Below, piece by piece: positions 36,193-45,536 of a DNA stretch of 64,000 nt. Under the pieces are notes generated by a model. It saw nothing but the letters and a program-made list of their open reading frames with translations. It had not been told where the DNA came from and did not search any database. Numbering within the stretch: the stretch's first letter is position 1; the number at the start of each line of letters is the position of its first letter. Made by a program: the position numbers and the translations under genes. Source of the stretch: Bradyrhizobium sp. CCGB01 (GTDB lineage: Bacteria; Pseudomonadota; Alphaproteobacteria; Rhizobiales; Xanthobacteraceae); contig NZ_JANADK010000001.1 in NCBI RefSeq assembly GCF_024199795.1, positions 2,666,001 through 2,730,000 on the forward strand, in the 5' to 3' direction.

Positions 36193-37122
36193 TCAGGCGC
36201 CCATCAGGGCGCCGACATGCGCCGTAACAGATTCTTTCAATCCTTGCAGGTCATAGCCGCCCTCGAGCACGGAGACAACGCGCCCTCCGGCGCTCTTGTC
36301 GGCAAGGTCCATCAGCTTGCGCGTGACCCAGGTGTAGTCCTCCGCGCGCAAATTCAGCGAGGCCAGCGGATCGCGGTGATGCGCATCGAAGCCCGCGGAG
36401 ATGATGACAAGCTCGGGGCTGAATTTTTCGAGCTGCGGCAGGATCAGATGCTCGAACGCGGCGCGGAACTCGGGTCCGCCGTCTTCGGAGGCGAGCGGCG
36501 CATTGACGATGGTGTCGTGCTCGCCGCGCTCACCCTTCGCACCGGTACCCGGAAACAGTGGCATCTGATGCGTCGAGCAGTACATCACGGTCGGGTCCGA
36601 CCAGAAGATGTCCTGCGTGCCGTTGCCGTGATGCACGTCGAAATCGACGATGGCCGCACGCTTGATGCCGTATTTGCGCTGCGCATGACGCGCGGCGATC
36701 GCGACATTGTCGAAGAAGCAGAAGCCCATCGGCTTGCCGATCTCGGCGTGGTGCCCGGGCGGGCGCACCGCGACGAAGGCGTTGCGATGCTCGCCATTCA
36801 TCACGGCTTCGGTCGCGGCCACCGCGCCGCCGACGCCGCGCATGACCGCTTCCCACGTGCCCGGCGACATCGAGGTGTCGCCGTCGATATAGACCTGACC
36901 GCTGGTCGGCGCGATGTGGCGCAGCTCGGTGACGTAATGCTCGTTGTGGCAGAGCGTGACGAGATCGAGATCGCCTTCCGGCGCCTGGTCGCGCACCAGG
37001 AACTGGAAGCGCTCGTGCGATAGCGCTTCTTCGACCGCCCGCAGGCGGTCGGGTCTTTCGGGGTGTCCGGGCGGCGTGACGTGGTCGAGGCAGGCCTTGT
37101 GGGAGAGGAGAAGCGTGCTCAT
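36193..37122 (-). CDS. Histone-deacetylase-family amidohydrolase
   Basis: This 309-residue class II HDAC-like/acetylpolyamine-amidohydrolase-type zinc enzyme starts at ATG 37,122 (MSTLLLSHKACLDHVTPPGHPERPDRL). Active-site motifs are VRPPGHHAE (the two His), VDFDVHHGNGTQDIF (Asp-X-His zinc ligands) and ISAGFDAHHRDPLA. Natural substrates of the bacterial forms are acetylated polyamines or small amides. It is upstream of xseB with 73 bases between. Confidence 0.92.
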   Translation of the reverse strand: MSTLLLSHKACLDHVTPPGHPERPDRLRAVEEALSHERFQFLVRDQAPEGDLDLVTLCHNEHYVTELRHIAPTSGQVYIDGDTSMSPGTWEAVMRGVGGAVAATEAVMNGEHRNAFVAVRPPGHHAEIGKPMGFCFFDNVAIAARHAQRKYGIKRAAIVDFDVHHGNGTQDIFWSDPTVMYCSTHQMPLFPGTGAKGERGEHDTIVNAPLASEDGGPEFRAAFEHLILPQLEKFSPELVIISAGFDAHHRDPLASLNLRAEDYTWVTRKLMDLADKSAGGRVVSVLEGGYDLQGLKESVTAHVGALMGA

Positions 37123-37255
37123 CAGGTCGGCCTCATGGGATGCGGGCTCTTGACGTCGTTGGCGCATCCGGCGCCAAAACGCAATGCAAAACCCAATCTA
37201 TGCACTTGGTCTGGAATGGCAAAGGATTGTCCCGGACCGGTCCGTTTGATCCGAA

Positions 37256-38914
37256 TCAATTCACGCGGAGGATGCGGGTGAGCGGCAGCGGACCGATCGG
37301 TCCGTGCGCCCTGAAGAAGGCGAACAGGGCGTCCGCGTCGTAGCCGCCATATTGCGGCGCCGTGCCTTGCTTGGCGACCGTGAAACCGTCGCCGCCCACG
37401 GCGAGGTAATCGTTGACGGTGACGCGGTAGCCGCTTCCAGGCTCGACCGGCCTGCCGTTGAGCATCATCTTCTCGAGGCTGATGCGCTCGCCGAATGGCT
37501 TGGTCGCATCCCAGGTGTAGCTGAAGCCGTTCGAGACCTGGAGAATCCGCGGCCGCTTCGGATCGAGCCATTGCTGCTCCAGCATGTCCTTGAGTTGGCT
37601 GCCTGTCAGCGTCATGGTGACGAGGCGGTTGCGGAACGGCTGGCTGGCGAAAACATCGCCGAAGGATATGGCGCCGTTCTCCTTCGGGATGATGTCGGTG
37701 CGGATGCCGCCGGGATTGGTCAGCGCGATCACCGCGCTGCCGTCCCTGGCCTCCCTGGTGGCGGCAAGCTGCGCGTCCGCGATGACGTCGCCGAGCGCGC
37801 TCTCGCCGGCCTCGTTCGGAACGCGCGACAGCGTTTGCGTCACCGATCCGGCCGGGCGATTGGCGATCGGTGCGGAGAGCTTGTCGTAAGCCTCGATCAA
37901 TGCAGTCTGTTCGGGATCCTTCGCCAGCGAGGCATTGGCGACGATGACGTTCTCGCCTTTGGCACTGACGATATCGCGCGTCACAGGATCGAGCTTGAGG
38001 TCGATCGCGGTGACCAGCGTGCCGTATTTGTCGCCGCTGGTGACGAGCCGCCCGTCGATATTGCAGACATAGGCGCGGTGCGTGTGGCCGCTGACGACGA
38101 CGTCGACGGCGCGGTCGAATTTCTTCACGATATCGACGATGGGCCCCGTAATCGCAGGGCATTCATTGTAGTCGCCCGAGGGCTCGCCGCCCTGGTGGAT
38201 CAGCACCACGATCGCCTCGACGCCGCGCGCCTTGAGCTGTGGCACCAGCGCGTTCACCGTCTCGGCCTCGTCGCGGAACTCGAGGCCTGCGATGCCGGCG
38301 GGCGAGACGATGCCCGCGGTCTCTTTCAAGGTGAGCCCGATGAAGGCGACGGGGATGCCCTCGAACTCCCTGATCTCGTAGGGCGGCAGCACGCTTCTAC
38401 CGGTCGCGGTCTCGATGGTGGAGGCCGCGAGATAGCGGAATTTGGCGCCCGTGAACGGATGCGGCCCCTGGCAGCCGTCGACCGGATGACAGCCGCCGTT
38501 CTGCATCCGCAACAGCTCGGTCTTGCCCTCGTCGAACTCGTGATTGCCGACCGATGTGATCGCAAGTCCCATCATCGAGAGCGCCTCGACCGAGGGCTCG
38601 TCGTGAAACATTGCCGACAGGAACGGGCTTGCGCCGATCAGGTCGCCGGCGGCGACGAAGATCGTGTTCTTGTGCCCCTCGCGCAGCTGCTTCACCAGCG
38701 TCGCCATGTATTCGGCGCCGCCCGCCGCCACCGTCACCTTCCTGGCCTTGTCCTCGGGATCGCCGATCCGGATTCCGCCCGGCGGCGGCCGCAGATTGCC
38801 GTGGAAATCGTTGATCGCGAGGACGCGCAGCTCGACCGGCGCTGCGGTCTGGGCCGCGGCGGGGATCGTGGCGAGTGCGAGCGTGAGGGTGGTCAGGCGG
38901 AGAAGATGTCGCAT
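37256..38914 (-). CDS. Bifunctional metallophosphatase/5'-nucleotidase
   Basis: This 552-residue periplasmic enzyme has a signal peptide (LLRLTTLTLALATIPAAAQT). The N-terminal metallophosphatase domain has LAINDFHGNL, GDLIGASPF, GNHEFDEG and VVSGHTHRA. The 5'-nucleotidase C-terminal domain (about 350-550) has the substrate-binding FSYTWDATKPFGERI. It hydrolyses extracellular nucleotides for nucleoside and phosphate scavenging. Confidence 0.93.
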   Translation of the reverse strand: MRHLLRLTTLTLALATIPAAAQTAAPVELRVLAINDFHGNLRPPPGGIRIGDPEDKARKVTVAAGGAEYMATLVKQLREGHKNTIFVAAGDLIGASPFLSAMFHDEPSVEALSMMGLAITSVGNHEFDEGKTELLRMQNGGCHPVDGCQGPHPFTGAKFRYLAASTIETATGRSVLPPYEIREFEGIPVAFIGLTLKETAGIVSPAGIAGLEFRDEAETVNALVPQLKARGVEAIVVLIHQGGEPSGDYNECPAITGPIVDIVKKFDRAVDVVVSGHTHRAYVCNIDGRLVTSGDKYGTLVTAIDLKLDPVTRDIVSAKGENVIVANASLAKDPEQTALIEAYDKLSAPIANRPAGSVTQTLSRVPNEAGESALGDVIADAQLAATREARDGSAVIALTNPGGIRTDIIPKENGAISFGDVFASQPFRNRLVTMTLTGSQLKDMLEQQWLDPKRPRILQVSNGFSYTWDATKPFGERISLEKMMLNGRPVEPGSGYRVTVNDYLAVGGDGFTVAKQGTAPQYGGYDADALFAFFRAHGPIGPLPLTRILRVN

Positions 38915-39008
38915 GGAACCAGACTAGTCGTTCCGCGCGAAGTTTTCACGAAGCATTGTCGTGAATGTGCCGCGGCCAGATGTGGGGTTCTGCCCCCAAC
39001 CACAGTCT

Positions 39009-39099
39009 CGTAGGGTGGGCAAAGCGAAGCGTGCCCACGTCTTTCGCTGTCCTCGCGAGATGGTGGGCACGGCGCAAATGCGCCTTTGCCCACCCTACG
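39009..39099. repeat. 91-bp imperfect palindromic intergenic element
   Basis: The outer arms CGTAGGGTGGGCAAA and TTTGCCCACCCTACG are perfect inverted copies. Internal arms GCGTGCCCAC and GTGGGCACG are also complementary. The whole can fold into one long hairpin. Elements starting with TAGGGTGGGCAAAG are widely dispersed in Bradyrhizobium intergenic DNA (from memory). One copy is in this window. Confidence 0.8.
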
Positions 39100-39129
39100 A
39101 TTCCAGACTGGCGGGGGGAAAGTGCGCCC

Positions 39130-39888
39130 CTACCGCTTCTTCCTGTTCGCAAATGCGTTGAACGCGGCGATCGCTTCGTCCGACTTCAGCCGCTCGCCGA
39201 ACAGATGGCCTTCCTGGTCGATGCGGCGGGTGAGCTCTTCGGGCGGGGTGCGCAGCAATTTGCGCGAGGTCGCGACCGCTTCCGCCGGAAGCCGGCAGAT
39301 CTCGCGAGCAACCTTGCGCGCCTCGACCTCGGTATGTCCCGGCGAGACCACGGTGTTGACGAAGCCCGCCGCATGCGCCTCCGCAGCGGTGAAAGTCCGC
39401 CCCATCACCAGCATCGCGAAGGCACGCTGGTAGCCCATCGTGTTCGGCATCAACAGGCTGGCGGCGCCGACCGGAACGAGGCCGAGATGGATATAGGGCG
39501 CGGAGAAGGTCGCCGCGTTCGAGGCCAGCACATAGTCGCAGTGGAACAGCATCACGGTGCCCATGCCGATCGCGGCGCCGTCCACGGCTGCGATGATGGG
39601 CTTGACGTTGAGGGCAAGCGAATAGAGAAATTTTGCGCCGTCCGACAGCGTCTCGGGGCGCGACGTGTCGGCATGCATGAAGTCGTCGATGTCGTCACCG
39701 GCGGTGAACACGCCGGAGCCGCCGGTGATGATCATGCAGCGGATGTCGGGATTGTTCTGCGCGGTGTCGATCGCGCGGCTCATCTCGCGGTACATGTCCT
39801 GCGTGATCGCGTTCTTCTTGCTCGGGCGGCGCAGGGTGATCACGCGCGTTCCGCGCTCTTCGGTGACGACGATATTGCCATTCGGCAT
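39130..39888 (-). CDS. Enoyl-CoA hydratase/isomerase family protein
   Basis: This 252-residue crotonase has ITGGSGVFTAGDDIDDFMH (oxyanion-hole block) and AAVDGAAIGMGTVMLFHCDYVLASNAA. The HYG/Glu positions of true hydratases are not evident, and a C-terminal EGHLFGERLKSDEAIAAFNAFANRKKR fits the delta-isomerase/crotonase branch. It is separate from the first crotonase gene by 18 kb. Confidence 0.87.
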   Translation of the reverse strand: MPNGNIVVTEERGTRVITLRRPSKKNAITQDMYREMSRAIDTAQNNPDIRCMIITGGSGVFTAGDDIDDFMHADTSRPETLSDGAKFLYSLALNVKPIIAAVDGAAIGMGTVMLFHCDYVLASNAATFSAPYIHLGLVPVGAASLLMPNTMGYQRAFAMLVMGRTFTAAEAHAAGFVNTVVSPGHTEVEARKVAREICRLPAEAVATSRKLLRTPPEELTRRIDQEGHLFGERLKSDEAIAAFNAFANRKKR

Positions 39889-40198
39889 GAAAACCCCCTG
39901 CGCGTCGCCGCGACGCTTGCCTTTGGCGAGTCTCGCAAGCCTCAGCCTACATCATCTTGCAGGCGTGCCAATCCGCCCGCCCGGCCTTTTCAGGGCCCAT
40001 CCCCGTGATCCCGGCGCATGCCGCCGCCGCGGCTCTCTCCCGTTGCGGAACCGCACTGCGCCGGATCAGGCCGGTTGTATCGCTTCGCACATGCAGTTGC
40101 GCATTGCAACAAATGGCTACAATGTTTCATTTGAAAAACCGGTGGTTGTGGGGCACGATCCCACCTGATGCCATCCCATTTGGCCGATTGCTCGATTG
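39889..40198. other. Intergenic region between divergent genes
   Basis: About 310 bases hold the promoters of the crotonase (minus) and the MFS gene (plus). AT-richer DNA (40,085-40,140, with ATTTGAAAAACC) lies nearest the MFS gene. No repeat or ORF is convincing. Confidence 0.4.
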
Positions 40199-41434
40199 AT
40201 GATTGCCACAACGGGCGTTGACGAATCCTCGCTGCGCTATCACGGCTGGCGCGTCGTGCTGGCCTGCTTCCTGATGGCGTTCTTCATGTTCGGCTTTGGC
40301 CTCTACGGCCAGGGCGTCTATCTCGCCGAGCTCCAGCGCGCCCATGGCTGGCCGGGCACGCTGGTCTCCGCCGCCAGCACCTTCTCGTTTCTCCTGACCT
40401 CCGTTCTCGTCATCTTCACCGACGATCTGCTCGGCCGCATCGGGCTGCGCGCGCTGATCCTGTGTGGCCTGTCGGCGCTCGGCGCTTCGACCGTGCTGCT
40501 GGCGTTGATGCAGACGCCCTGGCAGCTCTATCTCGCCTATGCGCTGATGTCAGTCGGCTGGACCGGCATGGGCACCGTGGTGATCGCGACCGTGCTGAAC
40601 GCCTGGTTCGAACGGCGCCGCGGGCTCGCGCTCAGCCTCGCCTTCAACGGCGCGACCTGCGGCGGCATCGTCCTCGTACCGCTGTTGCTGTCGCTGACCG
40701 GCAGCATCGGCTTCCGGTCGGCCATGCTGGCCGCCACGATGGCGATGGTGGTGCTGGTGCTGCCTGTGGTCGTCATCTTCATCGGCTGGCCGGCACAGAC
40801 GTCGCCTGCATCGGGCGAGCGATCGTCCGCCGCCACGGCGGCGCCGACCCATTCCCGCAAGACGCTGCTCGCCAACGCGGCGTTCTGGACCATGGTGCTG
40901 CCGATCGCGATTGCGCTGCTGGCGCAGATGGGATTCATCATCCACCAGGTGACGTTCCTCGAGCCGCTGATCGGCCGCGCCAGTGCCGGCCTCGCGGTCA
41001 CCCTCATGGCGGCAATGGCGGTGGTCGGCCGCCTGTCGCTCGGCCTGTTCGTCGACCGGCTCGATCCCAGGCTCGCCTGCGCGGCGTCGATGACGAGCCA
41101 AGCGGCGGCTTTGTTCGTGCTGCTCCAAAGCACGAGCCCGACCGTGCTGCTCATCTGTTGCGCCGTCTACGGCTTCTCGATCGGCAACATGATCACGTTC
41201 CCGCCCCTGATCATCCAGCGCGAGATCGGTGCCGCCGCCTTCGCCGCCGCGATGGGGTTGGGCACGTCGATCAGCGGCATCGTCAGCGCCTTCGGCCCCG
41301 GCATCATCGGCCTCGTGCGGAGTTTTACGGGCAACTACACGACGGCGTTCGCGCTGTGTGTGGCGCTGGATCTCGTCGCGGCCGGAATCGTGCTGTGGCG
41401 GCCGGGGCGACGGGCGAAGCTCGCCGCTTCGTAG
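40199..41434 (+). CDS. Major facilitator superfamily transporter
   Basis: This 411-residue permease has about 12 hydrophobic segments. The loop between TM2 and TM3 reads FTDDLLGRIGLRALIL, the degenerate MFS loop; TM4-5 has AWFERRRGLALSLAFNGATCGGIVL, typical of the OFA/monocarboxylate-like MFS. Substrate unknown. I chose ATG 40,199 over the overlapping TTG at 40,196. Confidence 0.9.
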   Translation: MIATTGVDESSLRYHGWRVVLACFLMAFFMFGFGLYGQGVYLAELQRAHGWPGTLVSAASTFSFLLTSVLVIFTDDLLGRIGLRALILCGLSALGASTVLLALMQTPWQLYLAYALMSVGWTGMGTVVIATVLNAWFERRRGLALSLAFNGATCGGIVLVPLLLSLTGSIGFRSAMLAATMAMVVLVLPVVVIFIGWPAQTSPASGERSSAATAAPTHSRKTLLANAAFWTMVLPIAIALLAQMGFIIHQVTFLEPLIGRASAGLAVTLMAAMAVVGRLSLGLFVDRLDPRLACAASMTSQAAALFVLLQSTSPTVLLICCAVYGFSIGNMITFPPLIIQREIGAAAFAAAMGLGTSISGIVSAFGPGIIGLVRSFTGNYTTAFALCVALDLVAAGIVLWRPGRRAKLAAS

Positions 41435-41455
41435 CTACGGATTCCACATATTCGC

Positions 41456-41556
41456 TGTCATCGCCCGCGAAGGCGGGCGATCCAGTATTCCGAGAGAGCA
41501 GTTACTGAATCGGGAAGCCGCGGCGTACTGGATTCCCCGCCGTCGCGGGGAATGAC
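41456..41556. repeat. Dispersed intergenic palindromic element
   Basis: The left arm TGTCATCGCCCGCGAAGGCG...GATCCAGTA and the right arm TACTGGATTCCCCGCCGTCG...GGGAATGACA are imperfect inverted copies. Elements of the form TGTCATCGCCCGCGAAGGCGGGCGATCCAGTA ... CTGGATCCCCCGCxxGCGGGGGATGACA are common in Bradyrhizobium (from memory). It sits between two convergent genes and may also act as a terminator. Confidence 0.75.
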
Positions 41557-41607
41557 AATGGAGAGGAGGAGAGGCCTCCTCATATATCGCGGTGGCAGCC
41601 GTATCCC

Positions 41608-43386
41608 TTACCCCAGCAACACCGCATCCGCCGCAGCGACCGACTCCGCGCTCTCCGTCACCGTGCGCTCGAGCGCGCCGGCCTGCACGCTGATGTTCTC
41701 GGCGAAGAAGCGCGCGAGCGAGACGTAGCGCGCGGCCTCGGTATTGCCGCCGGCCTTCGCGGCAAGCGCTTCGGAGGCCAGCATACAGCCGCCGAGCGTG
41801 GCGCCGAACTGCTGCAAGTACGGCGTCGCGCCGGCGAGTGCTTCGTTCGGCGCGGAGGCCATGCGCTCCAGCAGCCACTTGCTGGTGCGCGTCAGCGCCT
41901 CCAGTGCCTCGCGCAGCTTCGGACCCGTGGTGCCGAAAGCGGGATCGTTGGAGGCTTCGACCTGCTTCACGGTAGCCGAGAGCTCGTCGAGCAGCGTCCA
42001 TACCGCAGCGCCGCCATTGGCCGCGAGCTTGCGCGTGACGAGATCGATCGCCTGGATGCCGTTGGTGCCCTCGTAGATCGCGGTGATGCGCGCATCGCGA
42101 TAATACTGTGCCGCGCCGGTCTCCTCGATGAAACCCATGCCGCCATGCACCTGCACGCCGAGATAGGCGACCTCGTTGCCGATGTCGGTGGAATAGCCCT
42201 TGGCCATCGGCGTCAGCAGCGCCGCGCGGGCGGCGGCGTCCGCGCGAACCTTCGGGTCCTTGGCGCGCGTCGAGATGTCGATCGCGACCGCGGTCGCATA
42301 GCAGATGGTGCGCGCGGCGGCGGTCTGCGCCCGCATCCGCATCAGCATGCGCTTGACGTCGGGATGTACGAAGATCGCGTCCGAGCCATCGCCCTTCTTG
42401 CCGACGGCGCGGCCCTGCTTGCGCTCCTGCGCATACGACAAGGCCTGCTGATAGGCGCGGTCGGCGACGCCGACGCCCTCGAGGCCGACGCCGAGGCGGG
42501 CCTGGTTCATCATCGTGAACATGCAGCGCATACCCTGGTTCTCCTCGCCGACCAGGAAGCCGATCGCGCCGCCATTGTCGCCCATCGTCATGGTGCAGGT
42601 GGGGGAGGCGTGCATGCCGAGCTTGTGCTCGACGCCAGAGGCAAAGATGTCGTTGCGCTGCCCCAGCGAGCCGTCTTCATTGACCATGAACTTCGGCACG
42701 AGGAAGAGCGAGATCCCCTTGGTGCCGGCGGGCGCGTCCGGCAGCCGCGCCAGCACGAAATGCACGATGTTGTCGGTCATGTCGTGCTCGCCATAGGTGA
42801 TGAAGATCTTCGTCCCCTTGATGCGATAGGTGCCGTCGGCTTGCTTTTCGGCGCGGGTGCGCAGCGCGCCGACGTCGGAGCCGGCCTGCGGCTCGGTGAG
42901 CTGCATCGTGCCGGTCCACTCGCCGGAGATGAGCTTTTCGAGATAGATTTTCTTCAGCTCGTCGCTGCCATGGGCATCCAGCGCCTCCATCGCCGACGCC
43001 GTCAGCAGCGGGCAGAGGCCGAAGGCGACGTTGGAGGCGCTCCAGATCTCGGTGCAGGCCGCGTTGATCGCGAGCGGCAGGCCCTGACCTCCAAAATCTT
43101 CCGGGCCTGAGACCGCGTTCCAGCCGCCCTCGGTCCAGCGCTTGTAGGCATCCGGCCAGCCCGGCGCGGTCGTGACCTTGCCGGCGTCGAGCTTGATGCC
43201 GTGCTCGTCGCCGACCTTGTTGAGCGGCGCCAGCACGTCGGTTGCGAACTTGCCGGCTTCCTCCAGCACGGCGGCAACGATGTCGCCGTCGAAATCGCCG
43301 TAATGGCCGGCCTCCACGGCAGCCTTCAGGCCGGCGCCATGGTTGAGCGACAGCAGCATGTCAGAGATCGGCGCGCGGTAGGTCAT
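41608..43386 (-). CDS. Acyl-CoA dehydrogenase with extra C-terminal domain
   Basis: This 592-residue flavoprotein oxidises acyl-CoA to enoyl-CoA. It has a short N-terminal extension (YRAPISDMLLSLNHGAGL), the ACAD core with TGTMQLTEPQAGSDVGALRTRA, FITYGEHDMTDNIVHFVLAR, and the FAD-binding QVHGGMGFIEETGAAQYYRDARITAIYEGTNGIQA. An additional helical domain of about 120 residues follows. This is the long-form ACAD found in alpha-proteobacteria. Start ATG is 43,386. Confidence 0.93.
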   Translation of the reverse strand: MTYRAPISDMLLSLNHGAGLKAAVEAGHYGDFDGDIVAAVLEEAGKFATDVLAPLNKVGDEHGIKLDAGKVTTAPGWPDAYKRWTEGGWNAVSGPEDFGGQGLPLAINAACTEIWSASNVAFGLCPLLTASAMEALDAHGSDELKKIYLEKLISGEWTGTMQLTEPQAGSDVGALRTRAEKQADGTYRIKGTKIFITYGEHDMTDNIVHFVLARLPDAPAGTKGISLFLVPKFMVNEDGSLGQRNDIFASGVEHKLGMHASPTCTMTMGDNGGAIGFLVGEENQGMRCMFTMMNQARLGVGLEGVGVADRAYQQALSYAQERKQGRAVGKKGDGSDAIFVHPDVKRMLMRMRAQTAAARTICYATAVAIDISTRAKDPKVRADAAARAALLTPMAKGYSTDIGNEVAYLGVQVHGGMGFIEETGAAQYYRDARITAIYEGTNGIQAIDLVTRKLAANGGAAVWTLLDELSATVKQVEASNDPAFGTTGPKLREALEALTRTSKWLLERMASAPNEALAGATPYLQQFGATLGGCMLASEALAAKAGGNTEAARYVSLARFFAENISVQAGALERTVTESAESVAAADAVLLG

Positions 43387-43636
43387 GGCTCACTCCCGTG
43401 GATAGATATTGGCGCCGTATTCCCATGAAACGGGGGAGGTCTCAATGGCCGCGATACGGGACCGCACCGGGCCCTTGCCGGGGCCTATAATAAGGTGTGG
43501 CGCCGTCCCGAGCCGACGGCCCGCGGTAATTTGCCCCTCCAGGCGGTTGAAATGCTGCGCCGCTCCCTATAGACCGGCTGCGACCAAAGGGAATCTGCGG
43601 TAGCCAGTTCTTCCGCCCCGTTCCCTGGTCGCCTGT

Positions 43637-43711
43637 TGGGGCGTAGCCAAGCGGTAAGGCAGCGGATTTTGATTCCGCCATTCGGAGGTTCGATCCCTCC
43701 CGCCCCAGCCA
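43637..43711 (+). tRNA. tRNA-Gln (anticodon TTG)
   Basis: A complete 75-nt cloverleaf is seen. Acceptor arms TGGGGCG and CGCCCCA pair, with discriminator G and an encoded CCA at the 3' end. The D arm reads TAGCCAAGCGGTAAGGCA; the anticodon loop has TTTTGAT with TTG between TCCGC-type stems; the T arm GGAGGTTCGATCCCTCC is canonical. It lies directly at the left boundary of the genomic island, and its 3' end is the probable attachment site. Confidence 0.97.
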
Positions 43712-43992
43712 GGTGCAACGCCCTGAATTTCCTTCCAAATCAGCTTTGTTCTCAGTCGCGTTGTGAGCGCGTTTGGAAATTCGTTTGCCCGGGCATTTGG
43801 AAATTCTGTGCTGTTTTCGTTTCCCCGCCACCTGCATGCCAGGTCGGTTGCACATGGCCCACCGCATGTTCTTCAACGTGTCATTACGGTGAGAAGCGGG
43901 CAACGCGCATCAACTGCCGCAGTGGGGCAGCGCGTATCGACTTGATCCCTTCGCGCGAGGATCGGCAGTCGGGGTGAGGCGCCTGGTGTTGC

Positions 43993-45378
43993 TCAGGAAG
44001 CGCTTTGGCGGATATTGCCGTCGCCGGTCTGGTCTTGAGCTTCAGCTACGTCGCTATCCCGTTGCTCAACTTGCTTTTGCGCTAGGAGATGTGCGTGCCG
44101 CTTGCGGGTCGCCGCCAAGGCGCGTTGCATCGTTTCCTTGGCGTAGCCGCGATAAGCTTGTGCTGTTTTGTGTCCCGACAGCGCGCGGCCTTGACCATCC
44201 GTCAACTCGGCTTCTTCCAATTCAGTCATGCCGCCATGTCGGCATGCGTCGAGCGTGAACAGCTTGGACACGCCTTCGATCTTCTTGCGCATCTGCTGAA
44301 CGACTTTTTCCATCCCGGGGTAAGACCAGACTTTCGCTGCTCCCTTGGATTCCCCGCGCTCGATCCGACGCATGATCATGGGAACGCCGATCTTGGGGAG
44401 ATGGCCCAAGATGTCTTCTGCTTCGGCATAGAACTTGACGACTTCACCATCCTGCTTTTCTTCCAGAGGATGCCAGACCAGGGACTTGTTCTTGTGGTGC
44501 TCGATCCGCACCGCATGTGGCCAGTTCTTGCTGCGGTAATCTGGCCAGGTCAAAAACCCGGCCACGACATTCTCCGGCCGCTGCAGCCATTCAAAGCAGA
44601 TGACCGCAACAGCGGCCGGCTCGGGCCGGCCATGCTCGATGCAACCCCACGCAAACCGGTAGACCTCTTCGCGCGAGACCGCATGCTTCTTGGTCTTGGT
44701 CCGGGATTTGAGAGTAAAATCATTCCAGGGATTCGGGTGCTTCTTATCGAACAGGTCCGGGTGCAGGCGGCCCATGATGCGCCAAACCTTGCGGCACAGC
44801 CCGACGACCTTTTCGCCTTGCCGCAGCCTAAGACCGTTCGGCCCGTTGATGATCCTGTCGTAGATCTTGTCAGCTGCTCTAGGCGTAACTTCCCGGATCT
44901 GTCGCTCGCCAATACGCCGGCCGCTCTTACCGACGGTATCGCAAATCATCTGCATAATGCGTTCGTAGTCTGGCCGCGATCGCGGCGAGACCTTCTCGGT
45001 ATAGGCCTTCTCTGTTTTGTATTGCCGAAACAGCCAATCGAGCGTGCCATAGCGCGCGATCTTGCCTTGCTCGACCGGATCACCCTTGCGACGATCGTTC
45101 CATTCATCGAACAGCGCGTTGAGTGTCGCGGCGCGGCCTCCTTTGCCGTCGTCACCGCACGCCACATCATAGCTTGTGCCCAATGGCTCGTTGGCCATCT
45201 CGCATCCAAGTTTGCGGTAATGCGTGGGAATGCGGAAGTAGAATCCAAGTGGACTGCGGGCAAGTCGGCGCACTTCCACGAACCGCGGCAGAGGGCGCTC
45301 CAGCGCTACAAATCCTCGGCGAGGTCGCCCGGCGCCAGGTCCGGGGCAATAGCTCGGTCTAGATCGTCTCTCAACCAC
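43993..45378 (-). CDS. Tyrosine-type site-specific integrase
   Basis: This 461-residue phage-type integrase reads toward the tRNA-Gln gene. The C-terminal catalytic region has the first Arg in EWLQRPENVVAG, then LDACRHGG, where the usual HxxR is DACR (Asp in place of His), then LSGHKTAQAYRGY with the conserved His and the nucleophile Tyr nine residues on. A 73-base overlap with the excisionase-like gene implies coupling. The N-terminal first 30 residues are Arg/Pro-rich, so the true start may be later. Confidence 0.9.
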   Translation of the reverse strand: MVERRSRPSYCPGPGAGRPRRGFVALERPLPRFVEVRRLARSPLGFYFRIPTHYRKLGCEMANEPLGTSYDVACGDDGKGGRAATLNALFDEWNDRRKGDPVEQGKIARYGTLDWLFRQYKTEKAYTEKVSPRSRPDYERIMQMICDTVGKSGRRIGERQIREVTPRAADKIYDRIINGPNGLRLRQGEKVVGLCRKVWRIMGRLHPDLFDKKHPNPWNDFTLKSRTKTKKHAVSREEVYRFAWGCIEHGRPEPAAVAVICFEWLQRPENVVAGFLTWPDYRSKNWPHAVRIEHHKNKSLVWHPLEEKQDGEVVKFYAEAEDILGHLPKIGVPMIMRRIERGESKGAAKVWSYPGMEKVVQQMRKKIEGVSKLFTLDACRHGGMTELEEAELTDGQGRALSGHKTAQAYRGYAKETMQRALAATRKRHAHLLAQKQVEQRDSDVAEAQDQTGDGNIRQSAS

Positions 45379-45536
45379 AGTTGACGTCGTCCTTCTTTTA
45401 CACGTGGCTGAGGATACTCCGAACCAACCCGTTTTAGAAAGGATTCTGTGGTCGGCTCACCACAATAACCAGCTGCAATCGCGGCTGGCATGCGACGCGG
45501 CCAAGCACCAACTGGAATGATGGCAGAGCGCCGCAT
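45306..45536 (-). CDS. Excisionase-like small DNA-binding protein
   Basis: This 76-residue protein directly precedes and overlaps the integrase gene. It reads WPRRMPAAIAAGYCGEPTTESFLKRVGSEYPQPRVKEGRRQLWLRDDLDRAI. That is a winged-helix/MerR-AlpA type arrangement: a helix-turn-helix with Tyr and Gly, then a basic wing. Such proteins upstream of island integrases steer excision. Function is inferred from position and pattern. Confidence 0.7.
   Translation of the reverse strand: MRRSAIIPVGAWPRRMPAAIAAGYCGEPTTESFLKRVGSEYPQPRVKEGRRQLWLRDDLDRAIAPDLAPGDLAEDL

Noticed and set aside
42145..43110. A 321-codon plus-strand open frame
   Set aside because: Antisense to the acyl-CoA dehydrogenase, with biased composition and no family pattern.
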